Made by a program: the position numbers and the translations under genes | The notes under the pieces: generated by a model | The model's input: only the letters and a program-made list of their open reading frames with translations | Databases searched by the model: none | What the model was told of the DNA's origin: nothing | In this document: positions 1 through 7,707 of the stretch, in pieces | How positions within the stretch are numbered: the stretch's first letter is position 1 | Layout: every line of letters starts with the position of its first letter | Source of the DNA: Pseudomonadota bacterium | Lineage (GTDB): Bacteria; Myxococcota_A; UBA796; CAJQPC01 | Length of the DNA: 64,000 nt | NCBI GenBank assembly: GCA_024228935.1 | Contig: JAAESX010000210.1 | Span: 124,001 to 188,000 of the forward strand | Direction of reading: 5' to 3'

Positions 1-2
1 GC

Positions 3-62
3 CTGGACCCGGACAAGGCGACGCTCGAGGTCGCCAACGTGTTCTTCAGCGGGATCGCGTAG
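3..62 (+). CDS. C-terminal end of an unidentified protein (cut by window edge)
   Basis: Only the last 19 codons before a TAG stop are present, reading LDPDKATLEVANVFFSGIA at the C terminus. The frame is inferred because it is open to the window edge and ends in a stop just where the convergent methyltransferase gene also ends; the two tails overlap by 17 bp. Nothing can be said about function from this fragment. Confidence 0.45.
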   Translation: MDPDKATLEVANVFFSGIA

Positions 63-861
63 GTCCGAAGCGCCGGCTCAGCTCGGCGATGTGCCGCGGG
101 TCCGTCCCACAGCAGCCGCCGAGGAGTGTCGCTCCGGCGTCCACCCACGTCTGCGCCAGGTCCGCGTAGAGCTCGGGCGCCTGCTCGCTGGGCTCCCAGC
201 CCATCTTCTCGTCGGCGTGTCCAGCGTTCGCATACGCCCCGAACGGCAGGCCGACGTCGACGGCGTGCAGGTACTCGAGCGTCCGGGACGCCGGGATGCA
301 GTTGACGAGGACCGCGACGGCGCCTCGCTCCCGGGCTTGGAGCGCGGCGGTGTGGATCTGGTCGGGGGTGAGCAGGTCGGTCTCGGGCCCGGCCGTGAAG
401 CTGGCCCAGGTCGGGAGGCCCGTGGCGACGGCCTCGTCGATGGCGACGAGGGCCTCGCCGATGTGGGGGAACGTCTCACACAGCAGCAGATCACAGCCCT
501 CCTCGGCGAGCAGTAGGGCGAGCTCGCGGTGCTCGGCCCGAGGGCGCTCGGGGCTGAGGTCGGGCCGGTAGCAGTCCTCGAGCGGCGCGATGGACCCGGC
601 GATGGTGTGGTCGTCGGGGACGGCGTTCCGGGCCACTCGAACGGCGGCGCGGGCGAGGTCTGCCCAGGCGTCCCCGAGCTGCCGACGCTTCGTCCGGAAG
701 GTGTTGGTCGTGTGGACGGTCGCCCCCGCCAACGCGTAGTCCCGGTGGATTGCGGCGATGGCGTCCGGGTCGTTCCGGAGGGCCCAAGCCGACCACAGCG
801 GCAGGGGCGTGGGGACGCCGCGACGCAGGAGCTCGGTTCCCAGCGGACCGTCGAGGATCAT
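46..861 (-). CDS. Homocysteine S-methyltransferase family protein
   Basis: Predicted 271-residue cytosolic enzyme that transfers a methyl group (from S-methylmethionine or a related donor) to homocysteine to give methionine. It starts MILDGPLGTELLRRG, a typical family N terminus, and carries the zinc-ligand cysteines in LVNCIPAS (middle of the barrel) and GGCCGTDPRHI near the C terminus. MmuM-type enzymes are about 300 residues, so it is complete. The reading frame stays open far upstream, but the start at 861 is favoured because the ATG overlaps the stop of the upstream membrane-protein gene by 4 bp. It is thus the last gene of a three-gene minus-strand operon. The donor specificity (MmuM versus another homocysteine methyltransferase) cannot be read from sequence. 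Confidence 0.85.
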   Translation of the reverse strand: MILDGPLGTELLRRGVPTPLPLWSAWALRNDPDAIAAIHRDYALAGATVHTTNTFRTKRRQLGDAWADLARAAVRVARNAVPDDHTIAGSIAPLEDCYRPDLSPERPRAEHRELALLLAEEGCDLLLCETFPHIGEALVAIDEAVATGLPTWASFTAGPETDLLTPDQIHTAALQARERGAVAVLVNCIPASRTLEYLHAVDVGLPFGAYANAGHADEKMGWEPSEQAPELYADLAQTWVDAGATLLGGCCGTDPRHIAELSRRFGPTRSR

Positions 862-2126
862 CGGATCGCGTAGACGCAGGGCTCGGACTCGTACACGAGC
901 GGGTCGTCTGGCGTGATGCGGATCTCGAGGTCCGGTCGCGCGGCCTGCAACGGCCAGGTGAGCTCGCCTTCGCGGCCGTCGCGGAGGGGCTGGACGGTGA
1001 CGGGGCCGGGGTGGTCGAGCAGCTCGAGGTGGAGCGCACGGAGCTGGCTGGCGTTGCAGATCGAGCTGCTGTCGAACTGCTGGGGGGCGCTGCGGTCGAG
1101 CGGCCAGGGGATGCCGATCGGCGAGGCCGTGCCTGGATCCTGGGTGGCCCGCATCGCGGCGAGGCCGTCGACGTAGGCGAGCGCCGGCCAGGCGAAGACG
1201 ACGGCGAGGTACGGGACCCTCCGGAGCGCGATCCCGGCGAGGACGACCAGGGGCACGCTGGCCGCGGCGATCCAGCGCGGGTTGAGGCCGTCGCCGAGCA
1301 GCGTCGAGGTCGCGAGCATCGTCCCGGCCGCGAGGACGGCGAGCGCGATGCGGACCCGACGGTGTCTTCCGGGGAGCGCCGCGCCGAACAGCGCCAGCCC
1401 GCCGAGGATGGGGTGACCCGTCCACACCGGCAGGTCCCAGAGGCGGGTGAAGCCAGCGACGACGAGGGCGGGGAGCTGGTCCATCTGCGGGACCGAGCCG
1501 TTGGTCGCCATGAACCAGGAGCCCAGGATCCCGCTGGCCTCTTTCGGGCGGAACAGGGGGAGGACGGTCCAGTGGACGGCGAGGAGTCCCAGGCCGGTGC
1601 CGATGGCGAGCAGCACGTACTGGAGGACTCGGCGTCGCGTGGTCGCGTCACCCACGAGCGGCGCGAGCACCAACGGCACGAGCAGCGGCGCGACGACGGG
1701 CTTCACCCCCAGCGCCAACGCTGCCACCGCACCCCCCAGGAACGGCCGCCCCGAGAACGCCAGCGCGAGCCCCAACGCGCACATCCCGACAGCCGGCGCG
1801 TCGCCGCCATCCAGGGCTCCGACGAGCACGAGAAGCGGAGCGCAGGCCGCCACCAGGCCGGCTCCCAGCGCTCCATTCCCCAGCCGTCCCCCGAGCTGCG
1901 CGCAGGCCATCGCGGTGACCAGCCCGCCCAGGATCGAGGTGAGCCGCTGGTCCCCGACCATCGAGACGAGCCACGGATGCAGGGGGTAGGGGTGTCCGCC
2001 GAGCACCAGCGCGGCGTCGACTCCCGGCGCGTCCGGACCGAACGGGAACGGGCCGATCAGCATGCTCGCCACGACCCGCAGGACGAACGCAACGGCGGCG
2101 GCGCCGAGCCAGACGGTGAGCCTCAT
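858..2126 (-). CDS. Polytopic GT-C-like membrane protein
   Basis: A 422-residue integral membrane protein with about ten hydrophobic segments spread over the first 330 residues, followed by a soluble tail of about 90 residues rich in Leu and charged residues. The N-terminal loop after the first membrane segment contains FPFGPDAPGVDAALVLGG, an acidic-loop layout seen in dolichyl-phosphate-mannose-type (GT-C) glycosyltransferases and related mannosyltransferase-like proteins. The start is the ATG at 2126, which overlaps the stop of the preceding gene by 4 bp. Together with three neighbours of the same topology it suggests cell-surface glycan or lipid glycosylation. Substrate unknown; family placement is by topology and loop pattern only. 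Confidence 0.65.
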   Translation of the reverse strand: MRLTVWLGAAAVAFVLRVVASMLIGPFPFGPDAPGVDAALVLGGHPYPLHPWLVSMVGDQRLTSILGGLVTAMACAQLGGRLGNGALGAGLVAACAPLLVLVGALDGGDAPAVGMCALGLALAFSGRPFLGGAVAALALGVKPVVAPLLVPLVLAPLVGDATTRRRVLQYVLLAIGTGLGLLAVHWTVLPLFRPKEASGILGSWFMATNGSVPQMDQLPALVVAGFTRLWDLPVWTGHPILGGLALFGAALPGRHRRVRIALAVLAAGTMLATSTLLGDGLNPRWIAAASVPLVVLAGIALRRVPYLAVVFAWPALAYVDGLAAMRATQDPGTASPIGIPWPLDRSAPQQFDSSSICNASQLRALHLELLDHPGPVTVQPLRDGREGELTWPLQAARPDLEIRITPDDPLVYESEPCVYAIR

Positions 2127-3265
2127 CGCACCGAGTAGATCACGCGCGGTCCGCCGGGGAGGTGCTCGACGCCGATCGGCTCCAGGACGTAGGCGGTGTG
2201 CATGCGGAGGGACCTGTCCTGCAGCGCGCGCGAGGTCCACGCGTGGTGCACGAACTCCTCGCCCCAGCAGGGGTCGGCCGGCCAGTCGTCCCAGTGGGAG
2301 CCCTCGGCGAGGGGATCGTCGAGGATCGGGTCGCAGGGCGGCGGGGGACCGAGCTCGGGCACGTCGAACGAGCGCACGTAGTAGCTGTCCGCGGTCTGGT
2401 ACACGCTCCACAGCGAGGCCAGCAGCGCGAGCCCCCAGACGACCCACTTGCGTCGGTCCTCGAGCCCCGCGACCACCCCGATGAGGGCGACCGCTCCGAG
2501 CAGAGCGTGGCGCGCGCCGTAGTCGTCGAAGCAGCTCCCGACGAGGTGGACGCCGAGCGCCGCGCCCAGGAGCGCCACGGTGCGGCGCGAGGCGCCGACC
2601 AGCGCTGGCACGAGGCACGGGCCCAGGAACGCGACCAGCTGCACGTTGATCGGGAGGACCTGGGACACCGGCCGCAGCTCGGGGGCGGTGCCCATCACCG
2701 CGATCCCCGCCAGCCCGCCGAGCGCGCCGATGGATGCGCGCCAGCCGGCCATCAGCGCGACGAACGGGGCCAGGAACGCCAGCTCCATCCGCATCGAGCA
2801 GGCCAGCGCATAGAGCGCGGTCCCGGCCCAGCGCACGCGTTCGCGCTCGTCGGTCCCGACCCACAGCGCCACCGCGAGCAGGGCATGGGGCAGGGCGACG
2901 TTGTACGCGGACAGCGACCAGGCGGCGTGCTCGGGCGAGAGCGCCACCAGCGCGCCGGCCACCACCCCCGGGACGAAGCCGAACCGACGGCCCGCCCAGC
3001 CCGCGACCGCCAGCACCGTCACGAGTCCGGCCAGGACGCTCAGGCCGACGAGGACCCAGGGCGAGTCGAACAGCCAACCGAGCGCCTGGTACAGCCCGGC
3101 GAGCGCTGGAACCAGTCGGGTGCTGCCCTCCCAGGCGGCGCCCTCGAAGACGGCCAGGTAGTCCGCCTCGTGCCCGTCGAACCGATGCCGCGTCACGGGA
3201 AACCACGCCAGACGCACGGCGAGCGTGAGCACCGTGAGTCCCAAGCCGGCCGACGCGACGCGCAT
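2123..3265 (-). CDS. Polytopic GT-C-like membrane protein
   Basis: A 380-residue membrane protein. The first loop after TM1 contains FDGHEADYLAVFEG, with the acidic residues expected of a GT-C glycosyltransferase catalytic loop; about nine further hydrophobic segments follow. The last 75 residues are soluble and include a Pro/Cys-containing stretch (PPPPCDPILDDP) and several Trp. It is the first gene of a minus-strand operon (4-bp overlap with the next gene). Its ATG lies only 18 bp from the ATG of the divergent gene at 3284, with no room for a Shine-Dalgarno sequence, so a leaderless message is likely. Function beyond probable glycosyl transfer is not known. Confidence 0.65.
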   Translation of the reverse strand: MRVASAGLGLTVLTLAVRLAWFPVTRHRFDGHEADYLAVFEGAAWEGSTRLVPALAGLYQALGWLFDSPWVLVGLSVLAGLVTVLAVAGWAGRRFGFVPGVVAGALVALSPEHAAWSLSAYNVALPHALLAVALWVGTDERERVRWAGTALYALACSMRMELAFLAPFVALMAGWRASIGALGGLAGIAVMGTAPELRPVSQVLPINVQLVAFLGPCLVPALVGASRRTVALLGAALGVHLVGSCFDDYGARHALLGAVALIGVVAGLEDRRKWVVWGLALLASLWSVYQTADSYYVRSFDVPELGPPPPCDPILDDPLAEGSHWDDWPADPCWGEEFVHHAWTSRALQDRSLRMHTAYVLEPIGVEHLPGGPRVIYSVR

Positions 3266-3270
3266 GCGCC

Positions 3271-3278
3271 CTAGAATG
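3271..3278. promoter_or_regulatory. Shared -10 core of two divergent leaderless promoters
   Basis: The 8-bp sequence CTAGAATG reads TAGAAT on the + strand and CATTCT on the - strand. Each hexamer sits 6-7 nt from a start codon (ATG at 3284 on +, ATG at 3265 on -). With transcription starting at the ATG in both directions, one symmetrical element would serve both operons. This is inferred from spacing; no -35 element was identified. Confidence 0.45.
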
Positions 3279-3283
3279 CCGCG

Positions 3284-4783
3284 ATGCTCCCCGAGCGCGC
3301 TCAACGCCACCTGCCCATGGCCCTCGCTGTGTTGGCCCCCATCGTCGTGCTCGGCGTCGGTCTGTGGGGGCCGCTCGGGGCGTTCGGCGAGGCGATCTGG
3401 GGACCCGAGGACGCGTTCCGGCAGGGCGACTTCAACGGCGGCTGGTGGCTCTGGTGGGCCCTCGCCCAGGACGACGCGCTGGCGCTGGTGGCGTTTCCAG
3501 GGGGCGTCGACACGGTGGCCCCGTGGTTCCCGAACCCGCTCCAGATGCAGGTCCTCGCGCTGTTCGGCGAGCCCACGGCGCTGGCATGGAACAGCGTCCA
3601 GCTGGTGCACCTGGTCCTGCTCGGGGTCAGCTCGGTCGTGCTCGCTCGGACGGCGGGCGCCACTCCGCTCTCGTGCGCGGTCGCCGGCGCGCTCGTGGCG
3701 GCCAGCCCCGTCCTGCTCCACGAGGTCTCGGGCGGTCGGCCGGACAACCTCGTCGTCTGGCCGGGCGTGCTGGCGCTGGCGGCTCTGTGGCGCGGCGGGA
3801 CGCGCTGGGCGGTCGTGGCCGGGCTGCTCGCGGCGCTCCAGGGGGTGGCGTACGCCTGGCATGGCGTCGCGCTGATCCTCGTCGGCCTGCCCTTGCTCCG
3901 GAGCCCGCGCGACACGGGGATCGCCGTGGGCACGGGCCTCGTCGCGGTGCTCCCGTATGGGGCCTGGCTCACCGCCAACCTCGCGGGGGTGCCGACGGAC
4001 GCTCCACCGGCTGGCTACACCGCGCTGCCGCTCGCGGGGTTCTGGCCGAGCGACCTGCCGGGCCGATTCCTGGTGCACCCGCTCCTGCTCCCCGGGGCGC
4101 TCCTCGCTCTACGGGGAGGGCGTCGCTGGTTGGCTGCGGGGGGCATCGGTGTGCTCCTCGCGCTCGGACCGACCATCCACTGGATGCCGGGAGACGAGGG
4201 CGTCGCTGGGCCGTGGGCCTGGGTCGCCTGGGCCATCGCTCCCGCCTCGCGCATGCACCACCCCGTCCGCGAGGCGCTGCTCGCCCTGCCGCTCCTGGCC
4301 ACGGCCCTGGCGCTCGGGCTCGACCGGATGCGCTGGAAGCACCTGCTGGCGGTGGCCCTGCTGGGCACCGCCGTGGTCCACGCTCGACAGCTCGATGGTG
4401 CTGCGGCCTACGGCTCTCCGGTCGAGCCCCCGTTCTCCGAGGTCGAGTTCGAGGGCCCGGCCATCGACCTGCTCGGCATGGACCACCTCACCGCCCTGTC
4501 GCTCCAGACGGTGCATGGCCAGGCGCTCGTCGAGCCCATCGCATCGCGCCGTGACCACGTCGAACTCCAGCGGCTGGCGCAAGGAGGAGCCATCCGGACA
4601 CAGGACCTCGAGGCCTGGGCGGATCGCGGCGTGGAGACCCTGCTCGTGCTCGACCGGTTCGGGACGGGGGACGCGGCTCGGGAGCGCGTCGAGACACTGC
4701 TCGGAGCGCCTGTCTCGCCCGGCGTCTACTCGCTCTCGAACCTCCAGACGGTGTCGACGCCGACCGACTCGCCGGCGCCATAG
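3284..4783 (+). CDS. Polytopic GT-C-like membrane protein
   Basis: A 499-residue protein with roughly ten hydrophobic segments in the first 370 residues and a C-terminal soluble domain of about 120 residues. The early periplasmic loop has Asp/Glu/Trp-rich sequence (WGPEDAFRQGDFNGGWWLWW) and a later loop ASRMHHPVREALLALPLL that resembles FRMRPYRWVVVLQAA in the protein at the right edge of the window, suggesting the two are paralogues. No ribosome-binding site fits in the 18-bp gap to the divergent gene, so the message is probably leaderless. Its last 58 bp overlap the 3' end of the convergent gene. Likely a glycosyltransferase or related lipid-linked sugar enzyme; substrate unknown. Confidence 0.65.
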   Translation: MLPERAQRHLPMALAVLAPIVVLGVGLWGPLGAFGEAIWGPEDAFRQGDFNGGWWLWWALAQDDALALVAFPGGVDTVAPWFPNPLQMQVLALFGEPTALAWNSVQLVHLVLLGVSSVVLARTAGATPLSCAVAGALVAASPVLLHEVSGGRPDNLVVWPGVLALAALWRGGTRWAVVAGLLAALQGVAYAWHGVALILVGLPLLRSPRDTGIAVGTGLVAVLPYGAWLTANLAGVPTDAPPAGYTALPLAGFWPSDLPGRFLVHPLLLPGALLALRGGRRWLAAGGIGVLLALGPTIHWMPGDEGVAGPWAWVAWAIAPASRMHHPVREALLALPLLATALALGLDRMRWKHLLAVALLGTAVVHARQLDGAAAYGSPVEPPFSEVEFEGPAIDLLGMDHLTALSLQTVHGQALVEPIASRRDHVELQRLAQGGAIRTQDLEAWADRGVETLLVLDRFGTGDAARERVETLLGAPVSPGVYSLSNLQTVSTPTDSPAP

Positions 4784-6042
4784 CGCTCGGTCACGTCGAG
4801 CAGGAGCGTGGCGTTGGCCTCGTACACCACGAGGACGAGCTGCGAATGAGCCGCGATCGCTTCGTCCAGCTCGGGCCGCAGCGCGTCGTTGACGTACACG
4901 GTGCGCTCGTCGACGAGGCGAGGCTGGCCGTGTCGGTGGTCCTCGTACGAGAACGCGTACGGCGAGGCCATCGGCATGCGCTGCCAGGGCGCGAGCCGCC
5001 AGAGCACGGCGCTGGACTTGGACTTGTCGTCGTCGTTCGTCCCGGGAGGAGCGAGCAGGTAGATCGCGTCCCCGGGCGAGGTCGTCTCCAGCGCGACATC
5101 GACGCCCCGGTCCCCATCCGAGAGCGCCGCGATGCGCAGTGAGTCGAACGCGCCGAACCAGGCCGCCTGGAGCAGACACAACGCGACCAGCGCGCCACGC
5201 CACCGACCCTGGGCGCCGGCGTCGGCCAGCAGCGCGAGCGGGCAGGTGAAGAGCAGCCAGTACATGAACTGGTGGGGCGCCGCGATGCCGAACGACACGA
5301 GCATCAGGTACAGCGAGCCGCTGATGATCAGCACGACGGTCACCGGCTTCTCCCGACGGGCCCCGGCGATGGCGAAGCCCAGTAGCACCAGGCCGAGGCC
5401 GCCGAACCGGGCGATGACGTCGGCTGCGCTCTGGCCGAACAGGAGCTCCGGCTGGCCGTAGGTGTCGCCGCTGGTCAGCACTCCGTACGCGCCGGGGAGG
5501 AGGGGCAGCGCGGCCAGGGCCATCACCCCGAGCGCACGGGCCTGCCTGAGCGCCAGGAGCCCGACGACCACGGCTGCGAGCGGGTGGGTCCAGCACGCGA
5601 CGGCCCCGATCCCGGCCAGGACCTTCCAGTCGTCCCGCCACCGGAAGGCCGCGGCGATGAGCAACGCAACGAGCGGGTAGTCATTGACCTCGGCGGCGTA
5701 CGCGAGCTGGACCGGGGACGTCGCGAGCACCAGCGCGACGAGGGGCCGGTCGCGCCAGATCCAGACGGCCGCGAGCGAGAACAGCACGCTCGTCGCCAGG
5801 AACAGCGCGGGGACCGGCAGCCAGATCTCCTGCGCGGCGTGGATCAGCTGCCAGCCGGGGGGATGCAGGCCGACCCAGGTCGTGAGCGCCGCCACCAGGT
5901 CCCCCTCGCCCAGCGCGCGGACCGTGGCTCCCGGGTAGGCCGCGTACTGCCAGGCGACCTCGTCCCAGCGCACAACGCCTCGCAGAAGGCGCAGCGAGGC
6001 CGCGAGTAGCAGCAACGCAGTCGTGCGGACCGTCGGCGACAT
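4726..6042 (-). CDS. Polytopic GT-C-like membrane protein (PMT/ArnT-style loop)
   Basis: A 438-residue membrane protein. The first external loop reads RWDEVAWQYAAYPG, with the adjacent Asp-Glu pair typical of PMT/ArnT-type GT-C glycosyltransferases, and then HPPGWQLIHAAQ, a pattern common in such proteins. About nine further hydrophobic segments precede a soluble C-terminal domain from about residue 305. The start MSPTVRTTALLLL at 6042 was chosen because it directly precedes the first membrane segment; the open frame extends further upstream without a plausible protein. Convergent overlap of 58 bp with the gene ending at 4783. Confidence 0.7.
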   Translation of the reverse strand: MSPTVRTTALLLLAASLRLLRGVVRWDEVAWQYAAYPGATVRALGEGDLVAALTTWVGLHPPGWQLIHAAQEIWLPVPALFLATSVLFSLAAVWIWRDRPLVALVLATSPVQLAYAAEVNDYPLVALLIAAAFRWRDDWKVLAGIGAVACWTHPLAAVVVGLLALRQARALGVMALAALPLLPGAYGVLTSGDTYGQPELLFGQSAADVIARFGGLGLVLLGFAIAGARREKPVTVVLIISGSLYLMLVSFGIAAPHQFMYWLLFTCPLALLADAGAQGRWRGALVALCLLQAAWFGAFDSLRIAALSDGDRGVDVALETTSPGDAIYLLAPPGTNDDDKSKSSAVLWRLAPWQRMPMASPYAFSYEDHRHGQPRLVDERTVYVNDALRPELDEAIAAHSQLVLVVYEANATLLLDVTERYGAGESVGVDTVWRFESE

Positions 6043-6061
6043 CGGATACGCATCCTCCCAG

Positions 6062-6599
6062 ATGCTCGCCTTCTCCCTGCTCTCCGCCGCCCTCGCCCAG
6101 CCCCCCCACGGACCGCGCCGCGACGCTGGTCGGAGGCGTCGCCGGGCTGTACGGCACGCCGGACACCGGCGCCGGGACCACCACGGGGAGGCTCCTGGTG
6201 CACTTCCCGCGCATGAGCTTCGACGGGTCTGCGGGCGGTGGCCCGAGCCGACATCTGGGCTGGATCTTCCTCGGCGCACGCGTCTACAGCCAGAAGACGT
6301 ACCTGCGTGTCGGTTTCCACCACCATCACGAGACGCCTCTGGATGCGTTTGTGGCCGAGCCCTTCCCGGTCCTGTTCGGCATCGGCGAGGACATCAACCA
6401 CCGCTCCGGGGTGCAGGTCGGCGTCGGCTACGAGTACCAGTGGGGCGAGCTGATCCAGGTGCCGTTCTTCGAGCGCTGGCACACGGGCGTGGATCTGGCC
6501 GTCTCGTGGCTGCCGCTGAGCGAGGGACCCCCGCTCTACATCGGCTTCGAGATCAACCAGGGGCTGCACGTGGGCAAGAAACGTCTCGTCGCGCAGTAG
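6062..6599 (+). pseudogene. Exported beta-rich protein with frameshift at a C7 tract
   Basis: The ATG at 6062 starts a signal peptide, MLAFSLLSAALAQ, followed immediately by a run of seven C (6101-6107). Beyond the run this frame gives an implausible Arg-rich sequence, while the +1 frame gives a coherent protein (TDRAATLVGGVAGLYGTPD, later aromatic and Gly-rich alternating strands such as VGVGYEYQWGEL) to the TAG at 6597. With six C instead of seven the gene is a 178-residue secreted protein, perhaps a small beta-barrel. Family not recognised. The lesion may be a sequencing error, a real frameshift or a slippage site. Confidence 0.55.
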
Positions 6600-7048
6600 G
6601 CTCGGGGCAGTAGGGACGCGATGTGGACGCTCTTGCTCTCGACGGCGCTGGCGGCCGAGGCGCCGCTGCACACCGAAGGCGAGGGGGCCGAGTTCCACGT
6701 CATCGACGCCCAGGGGCGACGCGTCCTGCCCGACGACTTCGCCGAGGCGGTCGGCGATGAGCGGACGCTCGCTCGGTACGACAGGACCTATGGCTACGCC
6801 CGGGCTGCGGGCCTGACCGGCTGGGTCGGAGGGCCGGTCCTGCTCGGGACGGGCGGGATCTTCGTGCTGGCGGGGGTGTTCGGCGGCGACCCGTACCTGG
6901 CGTTCGGCGGCCTGGCGAGCGCATCGCCGGGCGCCGCAGTGCTGGCCGGCGGTACTGCGGGCTACGCCGTCGGTCGGCGGCGTAGCAACCGCATGACCAG
7001 CTGGTACACCCGCGCCGAGGCCGACGCGCTCCTGGTCGAGTCCGGGCT

Positions 7049-7058
7049 GGGGGGGGGG
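7049..7058. repeat. G10 mononucleotide tract
   Basis: Ten consecutive G inside the exported-protein gene at 6621. Nine G would join the upstream and downstream coding registers. Tracts of this length are prone both to polymerase slippage in the cell and to base-calling error. Confidence 0.9.
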
Positions 7059-7251
7059 CCAGGACGAGCAGGGGCGCTGGGTCGCGAGCGAGACGAACAC
7101 CGAGCTGCAGGTGGTGTGGTCCGACCAGGGCGTGACCGCGGTGCGGGGGCGGAGCGAGCTCGACGCCGAGCGGTTCGCGCGCGCCGTCGGCGACATGCCC
7201 ACCTACCGGGCCGCCCGCGCCGTGAAGTGGGGCGTGACCGGGGGCGGCATC

Positions 7252-7272
7252 CAGCCCGCAGCCCGCAGCCCG
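7252..7272. repeat. Three tandem copies of a 7-bp unit (CAGCCCG)
   Basis: Three perfect copies of CAGCCCG at 7252, 7259 and 7266. Because 7 is not a multiple of 3, copy-number change alters the reading frame; a single copy would place the last 18 codons of the gene in frame with the preceding ones. Confidence 0.85.
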
Positions 7273-7332
7273 AGGTGCACGCGGTGATCTCACCCTTCGG
7301 CGTCGGGCTCGCCGGCAGCTTCTGAGCCGGGC

Positions 7333-7647
7333 TCAGAACTGGACGGGCATCCCCAGCTTGTCGCTGAACAGCTTCGACAGCATCGGCCGTATCGGCTCGC
7401 CCGAGTCCCGCTCGTTCCACTCGCCGTCGGCGTACTTGAAGTGCCACGCCGTCAGGTTCGCCGAGAGCCAGATCTCGCGCGTGGGCACCTGCTGGCTGAG
7501 CACGTAGGTGCCACCGCTCTCGAACTCCACCTTCAGGACGCCGTCCGAGAGCGTCGGATCGAGGTCGTCGGTGTCGAACTCGTCGATCTGGTCGAACAGG
7601 TCGGAGAGAACGGACTTCACGAAGGTGCGGAACTCGGGCTCGGTCAT
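7333..7647 (-). CDS. cyaY: Frataxin-like iron-binding protein CyaY
   Basis: A 104-residue protein matching the frataxin fold, which binds iron and modulates iron-sulfur cluster assembly by cysteine desulfurase. Visible family features: an acidic first helix (LSDLFDQIDEFDTDDLDPT), the strand GVLKVEFESGGTYVLSQQ, then the diagnostic QVPTREIWLSA and WHFKYADGEWNERDSGEP near the C terminus. The length equals that of E. coli CyaY (about 106 residues). The ATG at 7647 starts the conserved N-terminal helix. It stands alone on the minus strand, 60 bp from the divergent sucA start. No isc or suf gene is in the window. Confidence 0.88.
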   Translation of the reverse strand: MTEPEFRTFVKSVLSDLFDQIDEFDTDDLDPTLSDGVLKVEFESGGTYVLSQQVPTREIWLSANLTAWHFKYADGEWNERDSGEPIRPMLSKLFSDKLGMPVQF

Positions 7648-7707
7648 GCAAGGGGCATATCGCACCAATTGGTGACCCACCGTCGGAGAGAGCGTTAGGC
7701 CTTCACG

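Larger units (their letters stand above)
6621..7325 (+). pseudogene. Exported protein disrupted by a G10 tract and a 7-bp triplication
   Basis: Starts MWTLLLSTALAAEAP, a short signal peptide without basic residues. The frame is protein-like to about residue 145, where a G10 tract (7049-7058) intervenes. The coding frame then continues in the next register (GQDEQGRWVASETNTELQVV onwards) up to three tandem copies of CAGCCCG (7252-7272), after which the original register again looks coding (PEVHAVISPFGVGLAGSF, TGA at 7323). Removing one G and two 7-bp copies yields one 229-residue protein. The N-terminal part (VIDAQGRRVLPDDFAEAVGD) and the shifted middle part (SELDAERFARAVGDMPTYRA) resemble each other, so the protein may contain a duplicated unit around a Gly-rich hydrophobic stretch. 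Function unknown. Confidence 0.5.
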
